DNA from: Streptomyces sp. V3I8
GTDB lineage: Bacteria; Actinomycetota; Actinomycetes; Streptomycetales; Streptomycetaceae
Assembly (NCBI RefSeq): GCF_030817535.1
Contig: NZ_JAUSZL010000002.1
Location: 3,968,001 to 4,032,000, forward strand
DNA length: 64,000 nt
Direction: 5' to 3'
Shown here: piece after piece, positions 9,916 through 18,000 of the stretch
Numbering within the stretch: the stretch's first letter is position 1
How the letters are laid out: the number at the start of each line of letters is the position of its first letter
Notes under the pieces: generated by a model
The model's database searches: none
Seen by the model: only the letters and a program-made list of their open reading frames with translations
Told to the model about the DNA's origin: nothing
Made by a program: the position numbers and the translations under genes

Positions 9916-10074
9916 CTCCTCATCTTCCTCACGGCGCACTTCGCCGTGAGACGGATTTGGCACCTTCCCGAGCCGGGAGCCTCGCTGCGCTGATCGGCGA
10001 TGACCAGGACGAGACCGGCTGGAGGGTTGCCGGGGCTTCAACGGGCCGTATCCCTCTGCCCCTCTGGATGAGCG
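9916..10074 (-). promoter_or_regulatory. SAM-I (S-box) riboswitch controlling the thrC-like operon
   Basis: Reading leftward, the RNA has CTCATC (P1 5' arm, 10072-10067), then CCAGAGGGGCAGAGGGA, CGGCCCGTTGAAGCCCCGG, GCAACC, a variable P3 arm, AAGGTGCCAAATCC, a GC-rich P4 hairpin, and GATGAG (P1 3' arm, 9924-9919). These match the conserved S-box core in order. The AGGAG ribosome site (9920-9916) overlaps the last two bases of P1, so SAM binding should hide it: translational control with no terminator needed. Confidence 0.95.
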
Positions 10075-10285
10075 GTATTCGATTGTGGTGTTCGTCTGCG
10101 GTGTTCGTCGTGCTTTTAGTTTTACACGCAACGACCCTCGACATGCGATGGTCATCAACGTTGCTCAAGACTGTAACCGAAGGCCTGGATGGTGGAGAGA
10201 GCCGTCCGAACCGCGAGATGACCGTCACACCGGCATCGGTCGCGGCGGGCACACGCATCCCGATGAACGCAAGGGAGAGCCGCAC

Positions 10286-11233
10286 GTGCTGGAAGACGTC
10301 GAGCGCTGGCTGAGCACGCGCTCCTGGTCCGTGAAGGACCGCCCGCTCAAGAAGCTGATCGCCGCGAAGCGCTCCACCGGTTCCACGGTGAGCGTCGTAC
10401 TGCCCGCGCTCAACGAGGAGGCGACCGTCGGCGAGATCGTCGCCGTGATCCGCCGTGAGCTGATGACCGCGAAGGTGCCGCTCGTCGACGAGGTGGTGGT
10501 GATCGACTCGGGGTCGACGGACCGCACCTCCGAGGTCGCCGCCGCCGCGGGGGCCCGGGTGGTGCACCGGGACGAGATACTCCCGCGCCTCCCGGCCGTG
10601 CCCGGCAAGGGCGAGGTGCTGTGGCGCTCGCTGCTCGTCACCCGCGGGGACATCGTCGCCTTCGTCGACGCGGACCTGAGGGAGTTCTCGGCGGACTTCG
10701 TCACCGGGATCGTCGGTCCGCTGCTCACCGAGCCGGGCGTGGACCTCGTCAAGGCGATGTACGACCGCCCGCTGGGCGCCGCCGCCGGCCAGGGCGGCCG
10801 GGTCACCGAGCTGATGGCCCGCCCGCTGCTCAACATGCACTGGCCGCACCTGGCGGGCTTCGTCCAGCCGCTGGGCGGGGAGTACGCGGCGCGCCGCTCG
10901 CTCCTCGAACAGCTTCCGTTCCCCGTCGGGTACGGGGTGGAGCTGGGCATGCTCGTCGACGCGCTGCACCTCGTCGGGCTCGACGCGCTCGCACAGGTGG
11001 ACGTGGGGGTGCGCAGGCACCGGCACCAGGACGGGCAGGCGCTCGGGCGGATGTCCGCGGCGATCTACCGGACGGCTCAGCTGCGGCTCGCCCGCGGGCA
11101 CATGATCCGGCCCGTGCTGACCCAGTTCGAGCGGGGGGAACACGGCTTCGAGCCGCGCACGTACTCGGTGGACCTGGAGGAACGCCCCCCGATGATCGAC
11201 GTCACGGAGTACGTGTCGCGCCGCGCGGCCTAG
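10286..11233 (+). CDS. gpgS: Glucosyl-3-phosphoglycerate synthase GpgS (GT81)
   Basis: This enzyme transfers glucose from a nucleotide sugar to 3-phosphoglycerate, the first step to glucosylglycerate and, in actinobacteria, methylglucose polysaccharide. The 315-residue product has the GT-A nucleotide site VVLPALNEEATVGEIV, the metal motif FVDADL and GYGVELGMLVDALH, as in the GT81 family. GTG 10286 follows AAGGGAGAG and begins the family-like MLEDVERWL segment. It is followed by otsA, grouping two compatible-solute pathways. Confidence 0.9.
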   Translation: MLEDVERWLSTRSWSVKDRPLKKLIAAKRSTGSTVSVVLPALNEEATVGEIVAVIRRELMTAKVPLVDEVVVIDSGSTDRTSEVAAAAGARVVHRDEILPRLPAVPGKGEVLWRSLLVTRGDIVAFVDADLREFSADFVTGIVGPLLTEPGVDLVKAMYDRPLGAAAGQGGRVTELMARPLLNMHWPHLAGFVQPLGGEYAARRSLLEQLPFPVGYGVELGMLVDALHLVGLDALAQVDVGVRRHRHQDGQALGRMSAAIYRTAQLRLARGHMIRPVLTQFERGEHGFEPRTYSVDLEERPPMIDVTEYVSRRAA

Positions 11234-11235
11234 CG

Positions 11236-11304
11236 GCGGCGCCCCGCGCCCCCGGCTTCCCAGGGGCGCGGGGAACCGCGCGGTCGGCCCCCGCCGGCGG
11301 GCGG
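11236..11304 (+). repeat. Dispersed Streptomyces GC-rich palindromic repeat
   Basis: This copy contains the GGGGCGCGGGGAACCGCGCG core followed by a CGGCCCCCGCCGG tail. Other copies in the window are near 8505-8560, 12838-12873 (inverted), 16700-16751, 18951-19001 (inverted) and 34204-34250. Confidence 0.7.
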
Positions 11305-11375
11305 GTGACGCACGACTCCCGCCGCACGACGAGTGGAACGTTTGAGCGGACAGGGCTGCGGCTAGATTTCGAGTC

Positions 11376-12785
11376 ATGGCTCCTACCCACGGCACCCACC
11401 CCGTCCTCGTCGCGTCCAACCGCGGCCCGGTCTCGTACACGAAGGACGAGTCCGGTGAGCTCACCGCCAAACGCGGTGGAGGCGGACTCGTGTCGGGCCT
11501 CTCCGCCATCGGCCCGGACGCCGGCGCCCTGTGGGTCTGCTCGGCCCTCACCGACGGCGACCGCGAGGCCGTCCGGCGCGGAGTCGGCGAGGAGGGCGTC
11601 CGGATGCTCGACATCGACGCCGACACCCATGCCGCCGCCTACAACGGCATCGCGAACTCCGCGCTCTGGTTCGTCCACCACATGCTGTACCAGACGCCCC
11701 TGGAGCCCGTCTTCGACGCGGAGTTCCGGCGTCAGTGGGCGGCCTACGAGATGTACAACCGGGCCTTCGCCGAGGCACTGGCCGAGGAGGCGGCGGACGG
11801 CGCCGCGGTCCTCGTGCAGGACTACCACCTGACGCTGGTGCCGCGGATGCTCCGCGAGCTCCGTCCCGACCTGCGGATCGGGCACTTCTCGCACACGCCG
11901 TGGGCACCGGCGGACTACTTCCGCCTGCTGCCGGACGACATCGCGGCGAAGGTCCTCGACGGGATCCTCGGCGCCGACCGCGCCGCGTTCCTCACCCGGC
12001 GGTGGGCGGACGCGTTCACCGCGTGCTGCCGGGCCGTGCTGGGGCCGGACGCCGCTCCGGACACGAAGATCGGCGTGCACGGCCTGGGCGCCGACGCGGA
12101 CTTCCTGCGCGAACGCTCGCACCGCGCGGACGTCGACGAGCGGATGGCCGCGCTGCGGGAGCAGATCGGCACCGCCCCCGACGGGGGCGCCCGCAGGACC
12201 GTCGTGCGGGTGGACCGGACCGAGCTGTCGAAGAACATCGTGCGCGGCCTGCTGGCGTACCGGCAGCTGCTGGAGGACCGGCCCGAGTGGCGCGAGCGGG
12301 TGGTGCACGTGGCGTTCGCCTACCCGTCGCGCCAGGACCTCGCGGTCTACCGCGACTACACGGCCGAGGTGCAGCGGGTCGCCGACGAGATCAACTCCCG
12401 GTACGGGACGGCCGGCTGGACCCCGGTCGTGCTGCACGTGAAGGACGACTTCGCGCGCTCGCTCGCGGCGTACCGGCTGGCCGACGTGGCCCTGGTCAAC
12501 CCCATCCGCGACGGCATGAACCTCGTCGCGAAGGAGGTCCCGGTCGTGTCCGACGACGGGTGCGTGCTGGTGCTGTCGCGGGAGGCGGGGGCGTACGAGG
12601 AGCTGGGCGAGGACGCCGTCGTCGTGAACCCGTACGACGTGGTGGGTACGGCGGCGGCGCTGCACGAGGCGTTGACGCTGCCCCTGGACGAGCGGGCCGA
12701 GAGGACCAAGCGGCTGGCCGCGGCGGCCACCGCGCTGCCTCCGGCGCAGTGGTTCCTGGACCAGTTGCACGCGCTGCGGAGGTAG
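11376..12785 (+). CDS. otsA: Trehalose-6-phosphate synthase OtsA (GT20)
   Basis: This cytoplasmic enzyme makes trehalose-6-phosphate from a nucleotide-glucose and glucose-6-phosphate. The 469-residue GT-B product shows [12 protein letters not shown] at the N-terminus, [44 protein letters not shown] and [13 protein letters not shown] in the usual order of the family. ATG 11376 lies just after a stretch with no clear strong ribosome site. The matching phosphatase gene otsB is 310 bp away on the opposite strand, beyond a MITE-like insertion. Confidence 0.96.
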   Translation: MAPTHGTHPVLVASNRGPVSYTKDESGELTAKRGGGGLVSGLSAIGPDAGALWVCSALTDGDREAVRRGVGEEGVRMLDIDADTHAAAYNGIANSALWFVHHMLYQTPLEPVFDAEFRRQWAAYEMYNRAFAEALAEEAADGAAVLVQDYHLTLVPRMLRELRPDLRIGHFSHTPWAPADYFRLLPDDIAAKVLDGILGADRAAFLTRRWADAFTACCRAVLGPDAAPDTKIGVHGLGADADFLRERSHRADVDERMAALREQIGTAPDGGARRTVVRVDRTELSKNIVRGLLAYRQLLEDRPEWRERVVHVAFAYPSRQDLAVYRDYTAEVQRVADEINSRYGTAGWTPVVLHVKDDFARSLAAYRLADVALVNPIRDGMNLVAKEVPVVSDDGCVLVLSREAGAYEELGEDAVVVNPYDVVGTAAALHEALTLPLDERAERTKRLAAAATALPPAQWFLDQLHALRR

Positions 12786-12837
12786 CGTCCGCGGTTGTGC
12801 GGTGGCGCTGCCGCGGGTTCGTTCCGAGCCGCGGGTC

Positions 12838-12870
12838 CGGTGGGGGCCGACCGCGCAGTTCCCCGCGCCC
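12838..12870 (-). repeat. Dispersed Streptomyces GC-rich palindromic repeat (inverted copy)
   Basis: This is the same family as at 11.25 kb, in inverse orientation: GGCCGACCGCGCAGTTCCCC then GCGCCCC. It abuts the left end of the MITE-like element at 12871. Confidence 0.6.
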
Positions 12871-13100
12871 CTAGGGCCTGTCTGACAATTCCCGTCTGCC
12901 TCGCGACGCCATGCACGCTCCCCCAGCCTCCGGCCGGGGGACCCCCACTCGCCGCACCGGGCACAGAGCCAAGTACGTCCAGTACGAGGCTCTGCGCCCG
13001 GCACTCCCCCAGCCTTCGGCCGGGGGGACCCCCAGAGCACGCACCTGACGCCGCGAGGCCGCCCTCCGGGCGACGACGGGAATTGTCGGACAGGCCCTAG
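12871..13100. mobile_element. MITE-like element with 26-bp terminal inverted repeats
   Basis: The termini CTAGGGCCTGTCTGACAATT... (12871-12896) and its inverse (13075-13100) match at 25 of 26 bases. The 230-bp interior has no ORF but two related hairpin modules, each CTCCCCCAGCCT-CCGGCCGGGGG-like followed by ACCCCC. The right terminus overlaps the 3' end of otsB and supplies its TAG stop codon. Short size, inverted ends and no coding capacity fit a non-autonomous element. The outer CTAG may be part of the target or of the ends. Confidence 0.75.
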
Positions 13101-13954
13101 CGGGACGTCAGTCGGCCGGCCAGGGCCGTGAGCAGGCCGGCCACTCCCTCCGGACCGTCCACCACCAGGTCGGCGCGGTCGGCCAGTTCGGTGACCTCCG
13201 TGCTGCCGCTGCAGACCAGGAGGCCCGGGACGCCGTCGGAGCGGAGTTTCTCGACCGCGGCGAAGGCCGGCAGGTCGCCCAGGTCGTCGCCGCAGTACAT
13301 GACCGACCCGGCGCCGGTCTCGCGTACGTACTCGCCGAGGGCGACGCCCTTGTCCATGCCCGGCGGACGCAGCTCCAGGACCATCCGCCCCGGTTCGACG
13401 ATCAGGCCGTGCTCGCGGGCGAGCCGCGCGAGCGGTTCGCGCAGTGCCTCGAAGGCGGCCTGCGGGTCCTGGGCGCGGCGGGTGTGGACCGCGACGGCCC
13501 GGCCCTTCTCCTCGATCCAGCTGCCCTGCCAGGCGCCGATGCCGTCGAGGAAACCGGGGAGTTCGGCGCGGGCGGCGGCCACGCCGGGGTGCGGGGCGGG
13601 CGCCCGGACCGTACCGGTGACGGCGTCCCAGCGCTCGGCCCCGTAGTGGCCGAGCACGACGAGGTGGTCGAGCCCCGCGACTCCGGCGAAGCCGCCGTAC
13701 CGCACGGCGACCCCCGCGGGCCGGCCGGTGACGACGGCCACCGAGGCCACCTTCGGCGCCAGCGCCGCGAGTGCGGGTACGGCGGCCGGGTGGGCGCGGG
13801 CCTGCTCGGGGTCCGGCACGATCGGCGCGAGGGTGCCGTCGAAGTCGAAGGCGAGGACGGCCTCGTGGGGCCGCGCGAGGATGGCGTGGAGACCGTCCCG
13901 GCCCGCCGTGGTCACGGGGCTCGGGAGCGACGCTGCGCCGGGGTGACTGGCCAT
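13097..13954 (-). CDS. otsB: Trehalose-6-phosphate phosphatase OtsB
   Basis: This HAD-family phosphatase dephosphorylates trehalose-6-phosphate. The 285-residue product has motif I FDFDGTLAPI (nucleophile Asp), ELRPPGMDKGVAL and the acidic motif CGDDLGDLPAF. Normal length. Its stop codon lies inside the right inverted repeat of the MITE-like element, so the final residues (RLTSR) abut the insertion. It faces otsA, and the two products act in sequence. Confidence 0.95.
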   Translation of the reverse strand: MASHPGAASLPSPVTTAGRDGLHAILARPHEAVLAFDFDGTLAPIVPDPEQARAHPAAVPALAALAPKVASVAVVTGRPAGVAVRYGGFAGVAGLDHLVVLGHYGAERWDAVTGTVRAPAPHPGVAAARAELPGFLDGIGAWQGSWIEEKGRAVAVHTRRAQDPQAAFEALREPLARLAREHGLIVEPGRMVLELRPPGMDKGVALGEYVRETGAGSVMYCGDDLGDLPAFAAVEKLRSDGVPGLLVCSGSTEVTELADRADLVVDGPEGVAGLLTALAGRLTSR

Positions 13955-13983
13955 GCTGCGACCCTATCCGCCGAGGTGGGGTC

Positions 13984-14232
13984 TTATTCCTCGCGCCCGG
14001 TCCTGCGTATCTCGCGGATGCGGCGCAGCCGGTTGACGGTCACCGGGTCGTGGGCCAGGGCCCGCTCCGTGTCCAGCAGGGCGTTCAGCAACTGGTAGTA
14101 ACGGACCGGGACGAGCCCCAGCTCCTCCCGGACGGCCCGCTCCTTGGCCCCCGGCGACCCCCACCCGCGCCCCTCCAGGGCGAGCACGGCCCGCTCCAGC
14201 GCGGTCAGCCCTCGATCGTCCATACCCACCAA
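13984..14232 (-). CDS. DUF3263 family small protein
   Basis: The 82-residue product is rich in charged helices: TALERAVLALEGRGW, VREELGLVPVRYYQLLNALLDTE and VNRLRRIREIRR. This matches the actinobacterial DUF3263 family, whose shape suggests a DNA-binding helix-turn-helix. Either Met1 or Met4 may be the start. It lies 29 bp upstream of otsB on the same strand, so they may be co-transcribed. No function is known. Confidence 0.85.
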   Translation of the reverse strand: MVGMDDRGLTALERAVLALEGRGWGSPGAKERAVREELGLVPVRYYQLLNALLDTERALAHDPVTVNRLRRIREIRRTGREE

Positions 14233-14299
14233 CGGTAACGACCCCCACCGACAACGCCCCGCCCACCCGCACCCGACCGCCGACAGCCGACCGCCGGAA

Positions 14300-15565
14300 C
14301 TACTCCGCGTTCTGCCTCGCGACGGCGCTGCGCTGCAGCCGTCCCAGCACCGCCGTCGGGCTCCCCTGCGACGCCACCGCCGTACCGATCTGCTGCTTGA
14401 TGTCCGCGCTGACCTCCGCCCACGACGTCTGGCCCACCGGGGGCAGCTCCGCGTTGGGCAGTTCCTGGAGGAAGTCCAGCAGATCCGCGTCGCCCGCGTC
14501 GGCGGCCATCGCCTCGGACGCGGACGTGGTCACCGGCAGCAGGTCGTACTCGTGCGAGAACTCCAGCACGTTCTTCTCGCTGTACACGTAGTCGAGGAAG
14601 TCCCCGACCTGCTCCCGGTGCCCGCCCTTCTTGAACGCCATCATCCAGTCGGCGACGCCCATGGTGGTCTCGGACCGCCCGTCGACGCCCGGCATCGGCA
14701 CCATGCCGAACTTCACGCCCTTGTCGGCGGCGGCCTTCATGAGGGTGGGATGACCGTTCAGCATGCCGACCTCACCGCGCGTGAACGCCGCGAAGGCCTG
14801 CGCCCGGTTGAGCTGCGCGGGCGCGACCGGCCCGGTGAGGCCCTTGTCGACCAGCTTGTCCTTCAGCCAGGTGAAGGTCTCGACGTTCTGCTGCGAGTCG
14901 ATGCTGTAGGAGCCGACCTCGTCGGTGTACCCGCCGCCGCCGCTGAGCAGCCACATCATCGTCTCGGCCTGCGCCTCCTCGGGCCCGAGCGGCAGCGCGT
15001 ACGGGTACTTCACGCCCCGCGCCTTGAGGACCGCGGCGTCGGACGCGAGCCGGCTCCAGCTCCGCGGCGGGGTGAGCCCGGCGTCGGAGAAGAGCTTCTT
15101 GTTGTAGAAGAGCAGCCGCGTGGAGGAGGCGAACGGCATGCCGTACTGCGTCCGGTCGACCCTCCCGGCGTCGGACAGCTGCGTCACGAAGTCGGACTGG
15201 GTGTCTATGGAGAGCAGGTCGTCGACGCGGTAGAGCCGGCCCTCGGCGGCGTAGTCGGCGTACGCGCCGATCTGGGCCAGGTCGGGCGGGTCGCCGTCGG
15301 CGACCATGCTCCTGACCTTGGCGTCCACGTCGTTCCACGAGTAGACGCTCACCTGGACGTCGACGTCCGGGTGCTCCGCCTCGTACGCCTTCGCCAGTTC
15401 GTCCCAGTACTTCTGCGAGCTGTTCGCCCGGGAGTCGCCGTAGTCGGCCGCCACCAGTCTCAGGGTGACGGGCCCGTCCCCGGCGGAGCTTCCGCAGCCC
15501 CCGAGGGCCACCGTCGCACTCAGTGCGGACACCACCGCGATCAGACCTGTCACTCGCCGCTGCAC
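14300..15565 (-). CDS. Sugar-binding lipoprotein of an ABC transporter (orphan)
   Basis: The 421-residue product is an extracellular solute-binding protein of family 1. A signal segment ending in the lipobox LGGC gives a lipidated Cys24, followed by a sugar-binding fold with YGMPFASSTRLLFYNKKLF and EVGMLNGHPTLM. GTG 15565 is preferred because GAGGA lies eight bases upstream; the TTG five codons earlier overlaps that site. No permease genes adjoin it. It is divergent from a ROK kinase-nagA pair across a DasR-like site, so an amino sugar or oligosaccharide is the likely ligand. The ATPase could be MsiK at 32.3 kb. Confidence 0.88.
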   Translation of the reverse strand: MQRRVTGLIAVVSALSATVALGGCGSSAGDGPVTLRLVAADYGDSRANSSQKYWDELAKAYEAEHPDVDVQVSVYSWNDVDAKVRSMVADGDPPDLAQIGAYADYAAEGRLYRVDDLLSIDTQSDFVTQLSDAGRVDRTQYGMPFASSTRLLFYNKKLFSDAGLTPPRSWSRLASDAAVLKARGVKYPYALPLGPEEAQAETMMWLLSGGGGYTDEVGSYSIDSQQNVETFTWLKDKLVDKGLTGPVAPAQLNRAQAFAAFTRGEVGMLNGHPTLMKAAADKGVKFGMVPMPGVDGRSETTMGVADWMMAFKKGGHREQVGDFLDYVYSEKNVLEFSHEYDLLPVTTSASEAMAADAGDADLLDFLQELPNAELPPVGQTSWAEVSADIKQQIGTAVASQGSPTAVLGRLQRSAVARQNAE

Positions 15566-15660
15566 TGCTGCCGTCCTCAACCCTGCCGTCGCACCCGCTC
15601 CTCCGCGTACGCGGGGATTCGCTCGTGCGATCGCATCTTCTGATGAGCAATTTTCGCTCT

Positions 15661-15693
15661 AAGGTCTACACCACGCGAGTGGACTAGACCTCT
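15661..15693. promoter_or_regulatory. Candidate DasR-responsive elements (dre)
   Basis: AGTGGACTAGACCTCT (15678-15693) matches 13 of 16 positions of the dre consensus ACTGGTCTAGACCACT. A weaker overlapping copy, AAGGTCTACACCACG, starts at 15661. Both lie between the divergent sugar-binding lipoprotein and ROK kinase-nagA genes. DasR is the GlcNAc regulator of Streptomyces; binding here is inferred. Confidence 0.6.
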
Positions 15694-15714
15694 CATGGGG
15701 TAAGGGGCGACACT

Positions 15715-16662
15715 GTGGGTGTGAGACACGTCATCGCCCTTGATGTGGGCGGCACCGGGATGAAGGCCGCCCTCGTGGGGGCGGACGGCGGGCTGCTGCA
15801 CCAGGCCCGCCGCACGACGGGCCGGGAGCGCGGTCCGCACGCCGTCGTCGAGTCGATCCTCGCCTTCGCCGCCGACCTGCGGGCGCACGGCGAACGCCAC
15901 TTCGGCGAGCCCGCGGCGGCGGCCGGCGTCGCCGTCCCCGGCATCGTGGACGCCGACCGCGGCATCGCCGCCTACGCGGCCAACCTCGGCTGGCGCGACG
16001 TGCCCCTGCGGGACCTGCTCAGCGAGCGGCTGTCCGGGGTGCCGGTCGCCCTCGGCCACGACGTACGCACCGGTGGTCTCGCCGAGGGCCGGATCGGCGC
16101 GGGCCGGGGCACCGACCGCTTCCTCTTCGTACCGCTGGGCACGGGCATCGCCGGCGCGATCGGCATCGACGGCCGGGTGGAGGCGGGCGCGCACGGCTTC
16201 GCCGGCGAGATCGGCCACATCGTCGTACGCCCCGGGGGCGCCCCCTGTCCGTGCGGACAGCGCGGCTGCCTCGAACGGTTCGCGTCGGCCGCCGCCGTCA
16301 GCGAGGCGTGGGCCGCGGCCACCGGCGACCCGGCCGCCGACGCGGCCGACTGTGCGAAGGCCGTCGAGTCCGGGGACCCCCGCGCGCGGACGGTCTGGCA
16401 GGCGGCCGTGGACGCGCTGGCCGACGGGCTCGTCACCGCGCTCACCCTGCTGGACCCGCGCACCCTGATCATCGGCGGCGGTCTCGCCGAGGCGGGGGAC
16501 ACCCTGTTCACCCCCCTGCGGGCCGCGGTCGAGCGGCGCGTCACCTTCCAGAAACTGCCGTCCATCGTCCCCGCGGCGCTGGGGGACACGGCCGGCTGCC
16601 TCGGCGCGGGCCTCCTCGCCTGGGACCTGCTGGCCACCACTTCGGAGGTATCCGCCCGATGA
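15715..16662 (+). CDS. nagK: ROK-family sugar kinase, probable N-acetylglucosamine kinase
   Basis: This cytoplasmic kinase has 315 residues. The ATP-site VIALDVGGTGMKAALVGAD lies at the N-terminus. The ROK zinc motif PCPCGQRGCLERF and the sugar-contacting GEIGH segment lie in the middle. GTG 15715 follows AAGGGGCG; a second GTG two codons on is possible. Its stop overlaps the nagA start by four bases, so translation is coupled. Kinase plus NagA would convert GlcNAc to GlcNAc-6-P and then to GlcN-6-P. A glucokinase activity cannot be excluded. Confidence 0.85.
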   Translation: MGVRHVIALDVGGTGMKAALVGADGGLLHQARRTTGRERGPHAVVESILAFAADLRAHGERHFGEPAAAAGVAVPGIVDADRGIAAYAANLGWRDVPLRDLLSERLSGVPVALGHDVRTGGLAEGRIGAGRGTDRFLFVPLGTGIAGAIGIDGRVEAGAHGFAGEIGHIVVRPGGAPCPCGQRGCLERFASAAAVSEAWAAATGDPAADAADCAKAVESGDPRARTVWQAAVDALADGLVTALTLLDPRTLIIGGGLAEAGDTLFTPLRAAVERRVTFQKLPSIVPAALGDTAGCLGAGLLAWDLLATTSEVSAR

Positions 16663-17894
16663 CCACTGAGCGCATCCCTCCGGCCGGCCCGCACGAGAGC
16701 GCCCCGTCAGGGGCGCGGGGAACCGCGCGACCGGCCCCCACCGCCCCGCGGCCGACGATCCTCACCGGAGCGAACGTCGTCCTGCCCACCGGCACGGTGC
16801 ACGGCGGACGGGTCATCGTCGACGGCACCCGTATCGCCGGCAGCGCTCCCGAGGGCATCCCCGCGGTGGACCTGTCCGGCCACTGGGTGGTGCCCGGCTT
16901 CGTGGACATGCACAACCACGGCGGCGGCGGGGCCTCCTTCACCTCGGGCACGGTCGAGGAGATCCTCCAGGGCGTGCGCACCCACCGCCTGCACGGCACG
17001 ACCACCCTCGTCGCCTCCACCGTCACCGGCGACATGGACGGCCTCGCCCAGCGCGCCGGGCTGCTCTCGGAGCTGGCCGAGCAGGGCGACCTCGCGGGCA
17101 TCCACTTCGAAGGTCCGTTCATCTCCCCGTGCCGCAAGGGCGCGCACTCCGAGGAACTGCTGCGCGACCCCGACCCGGCGGAGGTCCGCAAGCTGGTCGA
17201 CGCCGCGCGCGGCCAGGCCCGCATGGTCACCCTCGCCACCGAACTCCCGGGCGGCATCGACTCCGTACGCCTCCTCGTCGAGCACGGCGTCATCGCGGCG
17301 ATCGGGCACACGGACGCCACGTACGAGCAGACGGTGGAGGCCGTCGACGCGGGCGCGACCGTGGCGACGCACCTGTTCAACGCGATGCCCGTGCTCGGCC
17401 ACCGCACACCGGGACCGATCGCGGCCCTGCTGGAGGACGAGCGGATCACCGTCGAGCTGATCAACGACGGCGTCCATCTCCACCCGGCCTCCCTCCAGTT
17501 GGCCTTCCACCACGCGGGCGGCGGACGGGTGGCGTTCATCACGGACGCCATGGACGCGGCCGGTTTCGGCGACGGCCGGTACATGCTCGGCCCGCTGGAG
17601 GTGGAGGTCGCGGACGGCGTGGCACGCCTGGTGGAGGGCGGTTCGATCGCCGGCTCGACGCTCACGCTGGACCGGGCCTTCAAGCGGGCGGTGACCGTGG
17701 ACCGGCTGCCCGTCGAGGACGTCGTGTCGGCCATCTCCGCCAACCCCGCACGGCAGTTGGGCCTGTACGACCGGGTGGGCTCCCTGGAACCGGGCAAGGA
17801 CGCCGACCTGGTGGTCCTGGACTCCGGCTTCGAGGTCAAGGGCGTGATGCGGCGGGGCGAATGGCTGGTCGGACCGCCCGTCCGGCCGCGCTGA
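16659..17894 (+). CDS. nagA: N-acetylglucosamine-6-phosphate deacetylase NagA
   Basis: This metal-dependent amidohydrolase has 411 residues. Typical motifs are VPGFVDMHNHGGGG, GIHFEGPF, AAIGHTDATYEQ, ATHLFNAMPVLGHR and AFITDAMDAAG with the catalytic Asp, then LTLDRAFKRAV. The start overlaps the kinase stop (ATGA). Residues about 14-32 are an Ala/Pro/Gly/Arg-rich insert encoded by a dispersed GC-rich repeat, so this N-terminal extension is not part of the conserved fold. It produces glucosamine-6-phosphate for glycolysis or wall synthesis. Confidence 0.95.
   Translation: MTTERIPPAGPHESAPSGARGTARPAPTAPRPTILTGANVVLPTGTVHGGRVIVDGTRIAGSAPEGIPAVDLSGHWVVPGFVDMHNHGGGGASFTSGTVEEILQGVRTHRLHGTTTLVASTVTGDMDGLAQRAGLLSELAEQGDLAGIHFEGPFISPCRKGAHSEELLRDPDPAEVRKLVDAARGQARMVTLATELPGGIDSVRLLVEHGVIAAIGHTDATYEQTVEAVDAGATVATHLFNAMPVLGHRTPGPIAALLEDERITVELINDGVHLHPASLQLAFHHAGGGRVAFITDAMDAAGFGDGRYMLGPLEVEVADGVARLVEGGSIAGSTLTLDRAFKRAVTVDRLPVEDVVSAISANPARQLGLYDRVGSLEPGKDADLVVLDSGFEVKGVMRRGEWLVGPPVRPR
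16700..16751 (+). repeat. Dispersed GC-rich repeat inside the nagA reading frame
   Basis: The GGGGCGCGGGGAACCGCGCG core and CGGCCCCCACCG tail, elsewhere intergenic, lie within the first 32 codons of nagA. They read in frame as GARGTARPAPTAPRP. Confidence 0.75.
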
Positions 17895-18000
17895 CCGGCG
17901 AGGGGGACTGGGCCGACCGGTGCCGTGCCTGGCATGATCGAGCCTTCAACCAGACAGGCGCGCCCGGTGGGCGCGTTCACATCGGGGGAGGCCGGCCCAG

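Noticed and set aside
9900..9932. Upstream ATG (9932) as the thrC-like start
   Set aside because: It falls within the P1/P4 part of the SAM riboswitch and would place the start inside the aptamer. The downstream ATG 9899 follows GGAGAAAGGG.
8445..10313. Long open frame on the plus strand (622 codons)
   Set aside because: It is an antisense shadow of the thrC-like gene and riboswitch. High GC leaves opposite strands open; no family features are seen in its translation.
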